This document shows, piece after piece, positions 38,406 to 52,698 of a stretch of DNA of 64,000 nt. The notes under the pieces were generated by a model. The model was not told the DNA's origin. It saw only the letters and a program-made list of their open reading frames with translations, and did not search any database. Within the stretch, counting starts at the first letter, position 1. Every line of letters starts with the position of its first letter. Source of the stretch: Syncephalis plumigaleata (taxonomy: Eukaryota > Zoopagomycota > Zoopagomycetes > Zoopagales > Piptocephalidaceae); NCBI GenBank assembly GCA_025201365.1, contig JAIXMF010000017.1:124001-188000 (forward strand). Direction: 5' to 3'. The position numbers and the translations under genes were made by a program.

Positions 38406-41400
38406 TTGCAATCAATGATGATTACATCAAGTATGATTGCTATAGTTGGTTGATGATTAGGTCTCAATAAACTACTGCTATTACCTAGCTCATTAGTAAG
38501 TTCAATATACAGCATAGTCCTAAAGACATGTACCTTTACAATGACGTGATCCTCTATTACTTGTGTACCTCTATCAATGCTATTATTGAAACATTGATTC
38601 GCTTATAGATCATAGGGATAAAGCATAATATCAGGCCCTTCAAACACTTGATAGCTTGCTAACTGGTATATGTATATCCAAGCGGTGAAAGGATATACAA
38701 TTTTACCTGTATCCTATGCGGGTAATCATCATACTGAAGTCAAAACCCTAATTACTAGGCTACTAATGAGAATAATCAGGACTTTCATGATTGTATGGAA
38801 GAACCAGTTTGAACTACATACTAGCATGAAACATGTCTATTTTCTATTGTCTACACTGCTGTTTATTAACATAGAAATCGCTCAGGTATATTACTACTGG
38901 TAGTTCTTACGGTTAAACTGACCAGTGTGTTGTATAGCCCAGTTTGTTTTCATATAACTACCCCTATTACTCCTACTCTCCTAATTAGTATATCTCGGTA
39001 AATTTGTGTTACAAACGTAGTTTTACATTCGAATGATACCTTCTACATACTAGTTTTATGGAGGTTAAAACAACAACAACAAGCAAAATGATGCTGCTGC
39101 TGTTGATGATGGGAACCGCAGTAGCAAGTAATTGCTCGTTGTAGTTGTAGTAGCAGTGATACTGTTACTTGTTATAGTCATTGTTGTTGTTACTGTTACT
39201 AGTAATGGTTTTTATTATAAGTAGCCCGCCTTCCCCTTTCTCCACTTGAGATACCGCTCTTGTCCTTTTCCTTACCATTTCCATCTTTACCTTTCTCTTT
39301 TTACGGCAAACACACCTATTCCTCTATTCGAACTACGACCAGAAATATCATATCCGCTATATCCTTTTCTTTACGTATCGTTTATCAATTCTACTTGACA
39401 CACCTATACGGCATTTTCCGTTTCTTGTGTTCCTTTCGCTTACACTACCACCACCACCGCCACCATCATTGTCGTCCATATCGTCAACTGCAACTCCTGT
39501 TGCCTTTGGTGTTTTACGCTTGTACACGCACACGTCTACATATATCTATATATATTGAATAGATCCTACGCATAAGTAGATCTATTTATATCGTCCTGCT
39601 AAAGCACCGGTGGCACAGGAGTGTAAGCTATTATTGCTTACACGACGATACACACGCTCTCCTCCTCACTCCTCACCTCTTCTCTTCCCTCTTTTCTTAC
39701 GTACAATAACGCGCATTTGAGTATAATTATTACCATAAATATACCAAGTGTGTACGTATACGTATACTCTTGCTAGACTGGCTGGCTCCACCTACGCATA
39801 TCTCTTTCCTCCTCGTTACTCATTCTTCATTCTTATGGTCATTCTGCATTTCATTTCATTACAATACATCTCTCCGAGTTTACACTGGATATTATCCATA
39901 CTGCAACACGCAACGAGTCAAAAACGATATTTCTCCTGGTCGAATTTACGCCGTTTACGAACCGCAATATAACCGTACGACAATAAGACAAGACAAGACT
40001 AGACAAGACTAGACAACACACACACGAACACGAACACGAACACGCACTACAACTAGTATAGAACAGTTTACTGGTAAGTAATAATCACAGCAATAATAAT
40101 GCGGTAATAATGGTGGTAGAGTATTGCTATCCTAAATGTATATACGGGTACAACCGTAGACCCTCTGTGTAATAGAGGCGTTTAACGTTGTTCACCCTAC
40201 CGATTATCAACCATTTCTACAGTAGAGAGAGAGAGGGAAAGAAAAATGAGTGCAGTTAGGCGTAGTAGAACCCGTTAACGCGGCCTATATTCCTCATTAT
40301 ACACAACTGGCCTCAACTCATTGTCACCTTTTTTATTCATTCTCTCTGCCCCGCCACCTCCTCATTCCACCTCATCCTATTGTTTGATCTACACGTTGTT
40401 TCTGCGGGAATGAGGATGTGGTTGGACATTCGTGTACGCAGACACATGTACAAGCATCGAACGAATTTATTAATTACAGTTGGTAGCATTGTGGTTTATT
40501 GTCTATCCTCGTATAATGATAATGACACCATTGACTATAATTAGAGAGAATGACATCTGGAAGCATGCTGGACATGCATTGTTATCGTTCTATTATTGTG
40601 TTAGTAGTAAGCACATGCACATTGCACTTGTTTATCGTGGCTACGATTTAGAGAATGTAGACGTTTTAGGACTGGTTGCATTGATCAGCCTCTAAATATG
40701 GATATGCTAATGATGATGTGGATGCTTGAGGTTCTTTTTTCCTCTCCTTCTTTCAATTATCTCAATCATACGACAATGTGAAGTACATTACTAACTCGTA
40801 TGCTACACATCGTTTCTTGATCTATTTCTGAGGGAGCTTGCCCGCAGTCTGTGTTACGCGCATGGTATCTTTTACTACCAGTATTCTCTCTTAAATACTT
40901 GCCATGCTCGTATCTCCTGACCATTTCCTTCTACTTCTACTACTTTTACTACTGCTGCTATCGCTACTACTACTATTACTATTACTGTCACTATTGTTCG
41001 TTTCTTTTGATTTTTCTTTCTTTTCTTTCTTTCTTCTACTTTTCATCTTAATGGTGCACTCTTGACCTATTCACCCTTCTATTGCTACTGCTGCTGCTGT
41101 TGTTGTTATCTTTCAATATTATATCTATCTGTGGAAGCTTCGCCTATTATTTATTTATTATTTATTTGTAATAGTGGTGAAAATAGGGTGTGTTACATCC
41201 AAAGAATTAGAGTAGTAACCACATTAATAGTGAGCTTATAGCAATATCGTCGTGCTATTTCTCACATATATATCTCTAATTCTGAGTCTACATTACCATT
41301 AGAGTAGCCTAATAAGACGTGAGTACGCGCGATCCATCTCAATATTCCCATGTCTTGCCTTCTTTTCTTTTCTTTTCATTGCTCTGCTCTACTTCAACTA

Positions 41401-41701
41401 TATTGTTTATCTTGTCTATCCTAACGATTGTTCATATCCACTAACTAACTGTTGTGTACGTGTTTTTTCCTGTTATTCTTTGACGTTAAATAGGCCTTGT
41501 CTTTCTTGCTTTCTTTTTAGTTTATCCCACCGCTGGTCGGCACACTATATAAACTAAAAATCAATTCAATTTAACTAACGCTTCATTATCAACGCCAAAG
41601 AAATCACACAAAAGCGAACGAAGGAACGAACGAACACGTACGCACGCGCGTACACACACAATTAAGTACAAACACATCATTCACTCACTCGTCGTTATAT
41701 C
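38406..41701. other. Long gene-free region with C/T-rich stretches
   Basis: 3.3 kb without a convincing gene. From 39220 on it is rich in C/T (CTTCC, CCACC, TTTCTTTT) and simple repeats, as in long fungal leaders. There are tandem AGACAAGACT units near 39986-40014 followed by CGAACA units, GA repeats near 40223-40236, and CTG/TTG runs at 41088-41106. A GGTAAGT at about 40073 after ACTG could be a leader-intron donor for the gene at 41702. Open frames here are low-complexity. Confidence 0.5.
41546..41553 (+). promoter_or_regulatory. Candidate TATA box of the membrane protein at 41702
   Basis: TATATAAA about 150 bases before the start codon, in a C-rich then A-rich setting typical of a core promoter. 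Confidence 0.5.
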
Positions 41702-43120
41702 ATGATTATGAACTTCTTGAATATCAACAATGGCGCTGGTCGTCGCCACACTTCTCAGAACACGTTCACCAACGCCATTCATATGCTACTACTGTTGATT
41801 ACAGTATTTGCATCGTTCAACTTTATTAATGCGCAAGTAACGCGTATGCCTGCCAGACAGATAGCTTCGCAAAACCCAACCATCACCGCGGTAGAACGTC
41901 AAACTTACCTTCGCTACGGCGTAAGATGGCTGGACGTTAAGCAACGCTTCTTTGGTGCAACAATGAATATCAGTCTAGCCGATGCCATGGCCACTCCCGG
42001 CTGGAAGGTATCCTTTAAGTTCAAGAATCCGGATGTCGGTATCATGGAGTACTGGGGCAACTGGCAGTCCAACATGCTCGCCCAAGGTGAATACGAGGCC
42101 TATCCGGACAATCTACTTCCGGACCAGGATGGTGTTTACTACTTTAGTTTCAACGGCTTTTTCGGTGCTGACACCGTGTCGGATGAGACACTACGCGGTC
42201 TCAGTCTCAGTGCAGCTGTCATCTATCCCGCTAGTGGCAGTGCCATTGACGCAACAAAGCTGGGCAGCAACTTTTACCTTGCACCTATAGCTACAGATTT
42301 GCCGAAACAGGCGTTTGGCAATTTCTTACGCTCAGAAACCGACAATTTGCAACGTAAATCTGCTACTAGCAATCGAAGTGACACCTCGCATCTAGAGGCG
42401 AACGACAAACCCGTCGCGACAAACCCGGCGTCTAAGGTCGGTCTATACGTTACCGTGTCGATATTGGGTGTTTTCGTGGTTGTTGTCGGTGCCACCACGG
42501 TATTAAGTTATCGATCACGCGCGAAATACCGAAAGGAAATAGCCAGTCGTGATAGTCAAACGCGTAGTCGTCACGTTGACACTACTAAACTGCCACACAT
42601 AGAAGATGACAACAATGGTGCTGGTGGTTATGCACCCGTGCTAACTTCACGACCTACACGCGAGCAATTGCTTACGATACCGACGAATCCAAATCGTATG
42701 TCACGACGTATCCAGATGCAATCGGTCGATCTACAATCACCAACGCCGCTGGGACATCCAGCACGATTTAATCGACAATTGCAAGATACACCCGAGACAT
42801 CAGTCATACAACATCATGCTGGTGCTGTTGCTGCTCCTAGATCGCCATTCAGTTCGCATCAAGTCATCGAAGACTACGCAAAGAATCACGAGCATTCCGA
42901 TGATCTGAGCGCCATACTGCCGGACGATTTACACCAAGTAACGGTGGAGATGAACTCGGATCGTATGACCGTGTTGCCCCGCGCAATGAATGGCACGGCG
43001 ACATCTCGTCGTTTCCTAACCTCTGAAAGTTATCCGCCACCACCGCCAGAACTGTCTGATATTTGCGAATCATACCATGAGACTGATGATACACCACGTC
43101 GAGTAGTTAACGGAAGATAA
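41702..43120 (+). CDS. Single-pass membrane protein, signal peptide and long cytoplasmic tail, function unknown
   Basis: I do not recognise the family. The 472-residue frame has no intron. A hydrophobic run (about residues 26-44, HMLLLLITVFASFNFINA) looks like a signal peptide with cleavage near NAQ. The outside part of about 190 residues is rich in aromatic residues and Gly: MEYWGNWQSNMLAQGEYEAY, GVYYFSFNGFFGAD. A clear transmembrane helix (VGLYVTVSILGVFVVVVGA, about residues 242-262) is followed by a basic stop-transfer stretch (YRSRAKYRKEIASR). The cytoplasmic tail of about 200 residues is Ser/Pro/Arg-rich with PPPPPELSD near the end. A cell-surface receptor or wall sensor would fit this layout, but that is inference. 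It converges on glycerol kinase. Confidence 0.75.
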   Translation: MIMNFLNINNGAGRRHTSQNTFTNAIHMLLLLITVFASFNFINAQVTRMPARQIASQNPTITAVERQTYLRYGVRWLDVKQRFFGATMNISLADAMATPGWKVSFKFKNPDVGIMEYWGNWQSNMLAQGEYEAYPDNLLPDQDGVYYFSFNGFFGADTVSDETLRGLSLSAAVIYPASGSAIDATKLGSNFYLAPIATDLPKQAFGNFLRSETDNLQRKSATSNRSDTSHLEANDKPVATNPASKVGLYVTVSILGVFVVVVGATTVLSYRSRAKYRKEIASRDSQTRSRHVDTTKLPHIEDDNNGAGGYAPVLTSRPTREQLLTIPTNPNRMSRRIQMQSVDLQSPTPLGHPARFNRQLQDTPETSVIQHHAGAVAAPRSPFSSHQVIEDYAKNHEHSDDLSAILPDDLHQVTVEMNSDRMTVLPRAMNGTATSRRFLTSESYPPPPPELSDICESYHETDDTPRRVVNGR

Positions 43121-43401
43121 TAATTAAAATTCTTTATTAAGTTGTACGAATATATGTGTGTATGTATATAATATGCCAATTCAATAGAGGTCATTGTCGT
43201 GTATACGATTTAATTACTAGTCAGCTGCCATTGCCATAATATAAATCGCTTTATTCATAGATAACTAATGGTAGGTTTACATGTGCTATGCGGTCAATAG
43301 ATGATAACAGGGTATTATCTTCAATGATACGGGGCAACATGATAAATAGCGGTAGTAGCATTATTATGATGATATATGCCTACGACATGATGCTAGCGTT
43401 C

Positions 43402-46167
<2,766 letters not shown>

Positions 46168-46267
46168 TTAGTAGTTTGATTGATGGGTGAATGGGTGACA
46201 CAGTATGTTCACGGGAACAATATGCCAGGCTGCAGAAACACAACACACGAAAGAAGTAAGGCCTGGA

Positions 46268-46440
46268 ATTTTCATCAAATAAATTCTCTAGAAAATTACT
46301 TTAATATTCATAATATTATACATGAATATATATTTTGCTTTTACCCTTTTCTCTTTATTAATATCGAACTAAATAAAGTAACTTGGGATTTTCCTCCTAT
46401 AAATAGTGCCTAATGTGAGCATGTATATTTCTCGCTTATC
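46268..46440 (+). repeat. Left inverted terminal repeat of the DIRS element
   Basis: Starting AATTTTCATCAAAT, it matches in reverse complement the right end to 55539. The two ends differ near the tips (for example around AATATTCATAAT against AATATGAATAAT), as is usual for DIRS termini. Confidence 0.8.
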
Positions 46441-46530
46441 CTTTTCTCTTTCGCGGTCATCACCGCAAAGTTCTAGTTAAAGCGTTCTATTATCATTATA
46501 TTTTATATAGCGTTATTTACAACATTTGCA

Positions 46531-47364
46531 ATGGAACAAAATCAAGGTTTCAACCCACAGGAGATGATGGCGATGTGGCAGCAAATGCAAGAAGCTATGC
46601 AGCAGTTCAAACAGATGCAAGAAACTCTGCAGGTTCAACTCCCGACCAGGCAGAAGGACACCTGGATTCCGGACGAAAACTTTGTTAACCACGTCAGTTC
46701 ATGGTCAGCAAGGCTGGATAACTTTAGCTTATCTGAGAAAGACAAGAAGGCAATAGTCGATGCCTACGCTCCAATAGAAGGTATTGACTATACGCCAGTC
46801 AGTAGCTATGAATCGAGCTCAAAACTCAACAAGTATCAGAAGGCATACGACAGCCGATTCAAGCAAATAGCATATTTATTAACAGGCGTGGTACGCCCGC
46901 TAGATGTTATCCTACAACAAGCAATCCTTCAAGCAGACCAGGAAGCTGACCGCCAGTTTGTAGTAGCTCTAGACGATATTAGATCGTTGCTGTTAAACAC
47001 GATTCACACTGTGAAATCGTTTAGAATGGATATGGTCCTCAAGTCAATGGACAGTGACTTCACACTCATTCAGAGAGAAGAGCAACCAAAGGAAGACCTT
47101 GCAATTATCCAACAAGCCTTCATTGAGCAAAGCAACCAAAAGAAGGCCATACTGGAACACAAAAAAGCCCAGCAGTTTTTTCGAGCGGACCCGCCACGAA
47201 ACGCTGGCGGGCAGGATCAATCCAATTGGCACAACAGGAACTCTTACCAGAAGCGCCCATTCAACCAAGCCAACAACAACAGAAGAGGAGGCAGAGTCAA
47301 GCCCCAATTCAACAGAGGCAACCACCACCACCACCACAACAACAACAACAACAACCAACAGTAG
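46531..47364 (+). CDS. DIRS gag-like protein
   Basis: 277 residues, Gln-rich N-terminus (MEQNQGFNPQEMMAMWQQMQ) and a basic Asn/His/Gln-rich tail. Its place before the reverse transcriptase and its partial overlap with the next frame fit the DIRS gag position. No zinc knuckle is visible. Confidence 0.7.
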   Translation: MEQNQGFNPQEMMAMWQQMQEAMQQFKQMQETLQVQLPTRQKDTWIPDENFVNHVSSWSARLDNFSLSEKDKKAIVDAYAPIEGIDYTPVSSYESSSKLNKYQKAYDSRFKQIAYLLTGVVRPLDVILQQAILQADQEADRQFVVALDDIRSLLLNTIHTVKSFRMDMVLKSMDSDFTLIQREEQPKEDLAIIQQAFIEQSNQKKAILEHKKAQQFFRADPPRNAGGQDQSNWHNRNSYQKRPFNQANNNRRGGRVKPQFNRGNHHHHHNNNNNNQQ

Positions 47365-47640
47365 GAGGCAGATTCCAGCGCTTCCATCTAGCCTGGGCTC
47401 GATTGACAGACAGCAAGTGGGTACATGCCGTCGTCAAAGAAGGTTTCCGGATACATTTCAGCAAGTGGCCACCAATCTCAAACAAAGTGCGACCGACGAT
47501 CCCGCTCAACCAGGAACAGCGCGTATTACTGAGGCAAGAGATCAACAGTCTATTGGCCAAACGAGCAATAGAGCCTGCCACGAATACGCCAGGTTACATG
47601 AGTCCCATGTTTGTCATCCCGAAGTGGAACGGAGGCTATC
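47226..47640 (+). CDS. DIRS reverse transcriptase, 5' part (interrupted by insertion)
   Basis: Starts within the gag tail and reads LAWARLTDSKWVHAVVKEGF and FVIPKWNGGYL, the start of the DIRS polymerase region. The Ty3/gypsy element is inserted at 47641. Confidence 0.7.
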
Positions 47641-47810
47641 TGTAATACGCACAACTTTAGACGAGAAGATAGATGATCTTTATTTTAAATAAAAGTAATA
47701 AAGTATTTATAGGGATAAAATTAATTCGATTACTGTGTGAAATATGGTAAGTCTAACTACCGCTTCGGTAAGTCTTACCGAAGGTTTTCACTATCGTAAC
47801 AATTGTTACA
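47641..47810 (-). repeat. 3' LTR of the Ty3/gypsy element
   Basis: 170 bp, TG...CA ends on the element strand; matches 52529-52698 base for base by eye. It contains a hairpin-forming inverted repeat (CTTCGGTAAG / CTTACCGAAG). Confidence 0.95.
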
Positions 47811-47833
47811 ATCATCCTTCCTTAAGAACGAAC

Positions 47834-50800
47834 CTACGTAGTAAGTGTTCGTTTGAATTCAGCTACTTTTGCTTTTGCATTAGTTAATCCAATTGCAGGT
47901 TCCCAGGTATTTTCTTCGTCTGGGTAACCGAGCCATTTAACAAGGTATTGTACTTTTCCTCGTTTTGTACGTACATCTAATATACGCTCTACTTCGTATT
48001 CTTCTGTATTGTTGATTATGTCGGGAGGTGGTCTATCGTTCTCTCGATGTGGAAATTCCGCAGTATTTGGCTCATAGCGTTTAAGTAGTGAGACATGAAA
48101 GACATTATGTATTTTCATTGTTGTTGGTAGTTGTAATTTGTAAGCGGTTTTACTCACTATCTGAGTGATCTGAAAAGGACCGATGAAACGAGAGGTGAAT
48201 TTTCGCGAAGGTCTTTCTTTGTCGATGTCTAGAATAATATGAGCACTTGATAATAAGACTTGATCACCTAGTTGAAAATCGTCTTCTCTTCTGTGTTGAT
48301 CGGCATAGTGTTTCTGTCGATCTTGTGCGTTACTAATGGCGTTCTTAGCTAGTTGTACTATCTCGTTGATCTTGTTGACCATGTCGATTGTGCTGGCTAC
48401 ATGTGTAATTTTGTCTACTTTCGTGCCTAGTGTGTCGACGGCGCGAGGTTGTTTTCCTAAATAGCAATAAAATGGAGACATTTTTATAGAAGCTTGTTCG
48501 GCGCTGTTGTACGCGAATTCGACTGCAGATAATAATTGATCCCAATTGTCTTGCTTATAATTGACATAATTTCGTAGCATTTGTTCTAGCGTTCTATTCG
48601 TTCGTTCAGTTTGACCGTCCGTTTGTGGGTGATAAGCGGTTGACGGTTTAAGTTGGACATCTAATATGCTGAAGAAGGAACGCCAGAAATTTCCGACGAA
48701 ACGAGCATCTCTGTCTGTAATAATGCTTTTTGGTAGGCCGTGTAAACGGAATATGTTGTCCATAAACAGTTGAGCTGTTTCCGCTGCAGTTACAGTAGTA
48801 GTAGTAGGTATAAAATGTGCGTACTTTGTGAGTCTATCTACTACTACTAATATTGCGTCTTTTCCGTTTTTAGTACGTGGAAGTTGAACAATAAAATCCA
48901 TAGTGATGTCTTCCCATCTCTCGTTGGGTACTGGTAACGGTTGTAATAATCCAGCTGGCTTCCTTTGAGACGGCTTGTTACGTTGACATTTGTCGCAAGA
49001 TGATATGTATCGTTCTATTGTCTTTTTCAGTTCAGGCCACCAGTATTGTTGCGCTACTCTGGCTAGGGTCTTATCAACGCCTAAGTGACCTGATATCGGT
49101 ATGTCGTGCTTTTCACGTAGTATTTTCGCACGTAGTTCTCCTTGAGGAATGCATAGGCGTGGTATTTCTCTACGCATTTCGTAGATTAAGCCGTCGTTTG
49201 TTAGTCGAAATCGTTTTGAATAACCGCTTTTTGACGTGCTTCCACCCCCCTTAAGAACAGACTTCACTTCCAAGAAGTAAGGATCATTGTTGTATCCGTT
49301 TCGAACATGATCTAGTAGTTCGTTATTTGACGAGAGTCGAGTAATGGCATTCGATTCAGACGTGATTGCCGCGGGTTTTCTTGAGAGGGCATCGGCTACA
49401 ACATTCATTTTTCCAGGCTTATATACAATGTCCATGTTAAATTTTGACATGTCGTTTAGCCAATCTGTCTGTCTATCTGATAAGTCATTTTGATTTTGCA
49501 AATGTGTCAATGGCCGGTGATCAGTGTACACAGTGAATTTTTGTCCTATTAAGTACGGTCGCCAGATACGTAAGGCTTCTTTAATGGCCAAAAATTCCTT
49601 ATCGTAAGTAATGTACTTTTTGTGTGAATTGCTCAATACTTTTGACATAAAAGCTACTGGCCTATCACCGTTACCGTCGTCTTGCATTAATACAGCGCCG
49701 ATTGCGTCATTTGACGCGTCCGTTGTAACGGTGTATGGTAAACTAGGATTACTAGAACGCAATACCGGTGCATTAGTCATTCTTTCTTTTAGTTGATTGA
49801 AAGCATCTCTTTCTTCTTTTTCGAATTTGAATGGAACATCCTTGCGTAATAGATTCGTTAAAGGCTTTGCAATGAAAGCATAACCTTTAATAAATTTACG
49901 ATAATACCCGGTAAGTCCTAGGAATGACCTAACACTCGTAACGTCTTTTAATTCTGGCCAATCTCGTATGCTAATGACTTTATCTTCTGACGCTTGAATG
50001 CCTTCTTTACTGATAGTATGGCCTAAGAAGTCGACTTTATCGCGACCGAATTCACATTTACTGAGCTTTGCGTACAATTGATGTTGTCGTAGCAATTCGA
50101 ATACTTGTCGTAAATGAGCGGCATGTTCTTCGTGACTCTTGCTGAACACCAGTATGTCGTCTAAAAATACTACTACGCATTGGTCGAGAAGCGGTCTGAA
50201 AACGTCATTCATTAGTCGCATGAATGTACCGGGCGCGTTCGATAATCCGAATGGCAACACTTTGAATTCATATAGGCCATAACGAGTAGTGAAAGCCGTC
50301 TTATGTACGTCCTCCTCTTTGATTCGAATTTGATGGTAACCAGACCGTAAATCGATCTTACTAAATACCGCTGCACCTTCTAGTTGATCGAATAATGATT
50401 CAATATGTGGTAATGGATACTTGTTTTTGATAGTGATCTTGTTCAACATACGATAGTCAACGCACATACGTAGCGGTCCATCCTTCTTTCTAACGAATAG
50501 AACTGGTGCGCCGAATGGAGAGGTACTCGGTTGTATAAATCCTTTCTCCAATAGTTCATCTATTTGACGTTTCATTTCTTCTTGTTCATCTCTTGCCATT
50601 CTATAGGGTGTGCGTGCAGGAGGTGTTATATGTGGTTCCAATTCGATGGCGAAATCCACGTTACGACGTGGAGGTAGCCCAGGGGGTAAGTTATCGGGTG
50701 TTACGTCAGTGAACTCTGTTACTAAGCTATGGTAACGCTTATCGCCATTGTATTCACCAGTGTTCAAATCGGATTCACGTACAATGGCTAAATAACTAAT

Positions 50801-51238
50801 AGTGTCAGGTTCGTCGAAACAGGAGCTTAACTCATTCAATGTCATGAATTTGGGCTTGGTCATAGTATCGCTACTTTGGTAAATAGTAACTAGTTCGTTA
50901 TCGATGTAAAATGTAACGATTCTACTTAACCAATCAATCTTAGGATTGTACTGTTCGAACCAAGGCATGCCTAATATTGCGTCATATTTCCCCAATTGCA
51001 TAACATCAAAATCAAGATATAGTAAATAATTTTGTATTAATAAAGGTATTTTATGCGCACAATACAAGACACTGCCAACAGAGCCATTTCCTAGGGTAAC
51101 TGATTGTTTGTTCTCATAGGGAATAAGCGGGTGATTGATCCGCTTAACAAACGAGGTATCGATGAAATTGTCGGTAGCACCGCAATCAATTAATACGTTC
51201 GCCATTATTCCATTAAAGGGCAATTGAACTGATATCAA
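47834..51238 (-). CDS. Ty3/gypsy pol polyprotein with chromodomain
   Basis: 1134 residues: aspartic protease ([12 protein letters not shown]), reverse transcriptase ([22 protein letters not shown]), RNase H ([12 protein letters not shown]), zinc-binding integrase (H-H-C-C around [11 protein letters not shown] and CDKCQRNK) and a C-terminal chromodomain ([17 protein letters not shown]), which in this group directs insertion toward marked chromatin. Separate frame from gag, as in many relatives. Confidence 0.97.
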   Translation of the reverse strand: MISVQLPFNGIMANVLIDCGATDNFIDTSFVKRINHPLIPYENKQSVTLGNGSVGSVLYCAHKIPLLIQNYLLYLDFDVMQLGKYDAILGMPWFEQYNPKIDWLSRIVTFYIDNELVTIYQSSDTMTKPKFMTLNELSSCFDEPDTISYLAIVRESDLNTGEYNGDKRYHSLVTEFTDVTPDNLPPGLPPRRNVDFAIELEPHITPPARTPYRMARDEQEEMKRQIDELLEKGFIQPSTSPFGAPVLFVRKKDGPLRMCVDYRMLNKITIKNKYPLPHIESLFDQLEGAAVFSKIDLRSGYHQIRIKEEDVHKTAFTTRYGLYEFKVLPFGLSNAPGTFMRLMNDVFRPLLDQCVVVFLDDILVFSKSHEEHAAHLRQVFELLRQHQLYAKLSKCEFGRDKVDFLGHTISKEGIQASEDKVISIRDWPELKDVTSVRSFLGLTGYYRKFIKGYAFIAKPLTNLLRKDVPFKFEKEERDAFNQLKERMTNAPVLRSSNPSLPYTVTTDASNDAIGAVLMQDDGNGDRPVAFMSKVLSNSHKKYITYDKEFLAIKEALRIWRPYLIGQKFTVYTDHRPLTHLQNQNDLSDRQTDWLNDMSKFNMDIVYKPGKMNVVADALSRKPAAITSESNAITRLSSNNELLDHVRNGYNNDPYFLEVKSVLKGGGSTSKSGYSKRFRLTNDGLIYEMRREIPRLCIPQGELRAKILREKHDIPISGHLGVDKTLARVAQQYWWPELKKTIERYISSCDKCQRNKPSQRKPAGLLQPLPVPNERWEDITMDFIVQLPRTKNGKDAILVVVDRLTKYAHFIPTTTTVTAAETAQLFMDNIFRLHGLPKSIITDRDARFVGNFWRSFFSILDVQLKPSTAYHPQTDGQTERTNRTLEQMLRNYVNYKQDNWDQLLSAVEFAYNSAEQASIKMSPFYCYLGKQPRAVDTLGTKVDKITHVASTIDMVNKINEIVQLAKNAISNAQDRQKHYADQHRREDDFQLGDQVLLSSAHIILDIDKERPSRKFTSRFIGPFQITQIVSKTAYKLQLPTTMKIHNVFHVSLLKRYEPNTAEFPHRENDRPPPDIINNTEEYEVERILDVRTKRGKVQYLVKWLGYPDEENTWEPAIGLTNAKAKVAEFKRTLTT

Positions 51239-51351
51239 GGGTCTACTCTTGCGTGCTATCCATAATTCACCAAGTTCTTCGGTTAAACAAGTAGGTAAGA
51301 GAAATGGTGTATCAGCGGTATCGAGCGCTTCACCAGTAACACCGCTGTTGT

Positions 51352-52434
51352 TTACTGGTGGGATTCGTTTCCCGTATTCTGAGCATTGTTGATTTGATCA
51401 AAGTGATCGTCAATTTGTAGGTTCGGATCGTCGGTCGTAATGGCGTTGTTTCTACGGAAAGGATTATGATGTCTATTACTGTTACTATTACGGTTTTTGT
51501 CATAATTGTTGAATTGCGCGTTGTTACGGTTGTTGTTAAACTGGGAATTTCCACGATTATTGTTGAATTGCGAGTTGTTACGGTTGTTGTAAGATCGTCG
51601 CTGTGGATTTGCCAGACATAGACGTGCAGTGTGATTGATTCCCCCACAGTGATAACAAGTAATAACATTGTTATTTTCGACCCGTCCTAACTCCATAGGA
51701 GCTACACCATCATTCTGTCGCTGCCGTTGAATTGGTTGTCGTTGAAGTAGATTAATGTCGGGATGATCGAATTCTTGAGCAATTTCAATGCATCTTAGAA
51801 CTGTATCAGGTGTTTGACGCAATAATTCGCTAGCTGCTGGGCCACGGTATCCACGAATGAAAGCGGCTACTTTTTGTTGTTGTGGTACATGACCCAGTTT
51901 ACTAGATATGTCGTAGAATTGTCTCACGTATTCGGTAAGATCACCTTTCTGTGTTAAATTCAGCAGCATCAATTCATTCCTTAGGTTCGAATGGGCAGGT
52001 TGAAAACGACGGCGTAACCTTTCCCGGAGGTCATTCCACGTAGTCAATGGAGCGTATCCTGGCGTACCGTTTTCTGCTTCATTAACTATGTGTTGTAACC
52101 AAGCACGAGCTTCTCCTTTCAAACACTGTGAAATGAAACATATTTTGGCACCATCTGTATAATCTTGATCGCCAAGTTGCATATTCATATTGAATAACCA
52201 TCCCTCAAAATCTTCATTGGGTCTGCCGTGATAATCTTCGTGATGAAGTTTGATGCCGCGTAAGTTGTTAGTGTTAATATCCATTGCGTCGGCCATATTA
52301 GTGAGTGGAGGGAAAATTTCGAGTAATATAGATGAATCTTCTGATATTTCTGAGCAGGTAGCGAAGGGATGCGAGGAGCTATTTGAACTAATTGAGCTGT
52401 CTTCTTCACTAATAGGAAGACCAAAAATAACCAT
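51352..52434 (-). CDS. Ty3/gypsy gag
   Basis: 360 residues with the retrotransposon gag domain ([44 protein letters not shown]) and a zinc knuckle [14 protein letters not shown] before an Asn/Arg-rich tail. Confidence 0.95.
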   Translation of the reverse strand: MVIFGLPISEEDSSISSNSSSHPFATCSEISEDSSILLEIFPPLTNMADAMDINTNNLRGIKLHHEDYHGRPNEDFEGWLFNMNMQLGDQDYTDGAKICFISQCLKGEARAWLQHIVNEAENGTPGYAPLTTWNDLRERLRRRFQPAHSNLRNELMLLNLTQKGDLTEYVRQFYDISSKLGHVPQQQKVAAFIRGYRGPAASELLRQTPDTVLRCIEIAQEFDHPDINLLQRQPIQRQRQNDGVAPMELGRVENNNVITCYHCGGINHTARLCLANPQRRSYNNRNNSQFNNNRGNSQFNNNRNNAQFNNYDKNRNSNSNRHHNPFRRNNAITTDDPNLQIDDHFDQINNAQNTGNESHQ

Positions 52435-52528
52435 AAAATCACCCAGGAAGGGTATGACTAAAAAGCTAAAACAATAAAATCAGAGATATTGTAAGTTGGT
52501 ATTGTGGCGATTCAGCCGTTGCTACCAA

Positions 52529-52698
52529 TGTAATACGCACAACTTTAGACGAGAAGATAGATGATCTTTATTTTAAATAAAAGTAATAAAGTATTTATAG
52601 GGATAAAATTAATTCGATTACTGTGTGAAATATGGTAAGTCTAACTACCGCTTCGGTAAGTCTTACCGAAGGTTTTCACTATCGTAACAATTGTTACA
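52529..52698 (-). repeat. 5' LTR of the Ty3/gypsy element
   Basis: 170 bp, identical by eye to 47641-47810. Followed on the right by the second CTATC copy of the target duplication. Confidence 0.95.

Larger units (their letters stand above)
47641..52698 (-). mobile_element. Ty3/gypsy chromovirus nested in the DIRS element
   Basis: 5058 bp with 170 bp LTRs at both ends that look identical, flanked by the 5 bp duplication CTATC (47636-47640 and 52699-52703). The coding strand is minus: gag, then pol ending in a chromodomain. Next to the 5' LTR (the right one) the text TGGTAGCAACGG resembles a primer-binding site for initiator tRNA-Met. A purine-rich tract (AAGGAAGGAT) abuts the 3' LTR. Gag and pol each form one open frame, so it looks whole. 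Identical LTRs imply a recent insertion. Confidence 0.95.

Noticed and set aside
38670-39972. Small open frames in the 3.3 kb gap as genes
   Set aside because: They are low-complexity (Phe/Ser/His-rich translations of C/T tracts), lack domains and overlap simple repeats.
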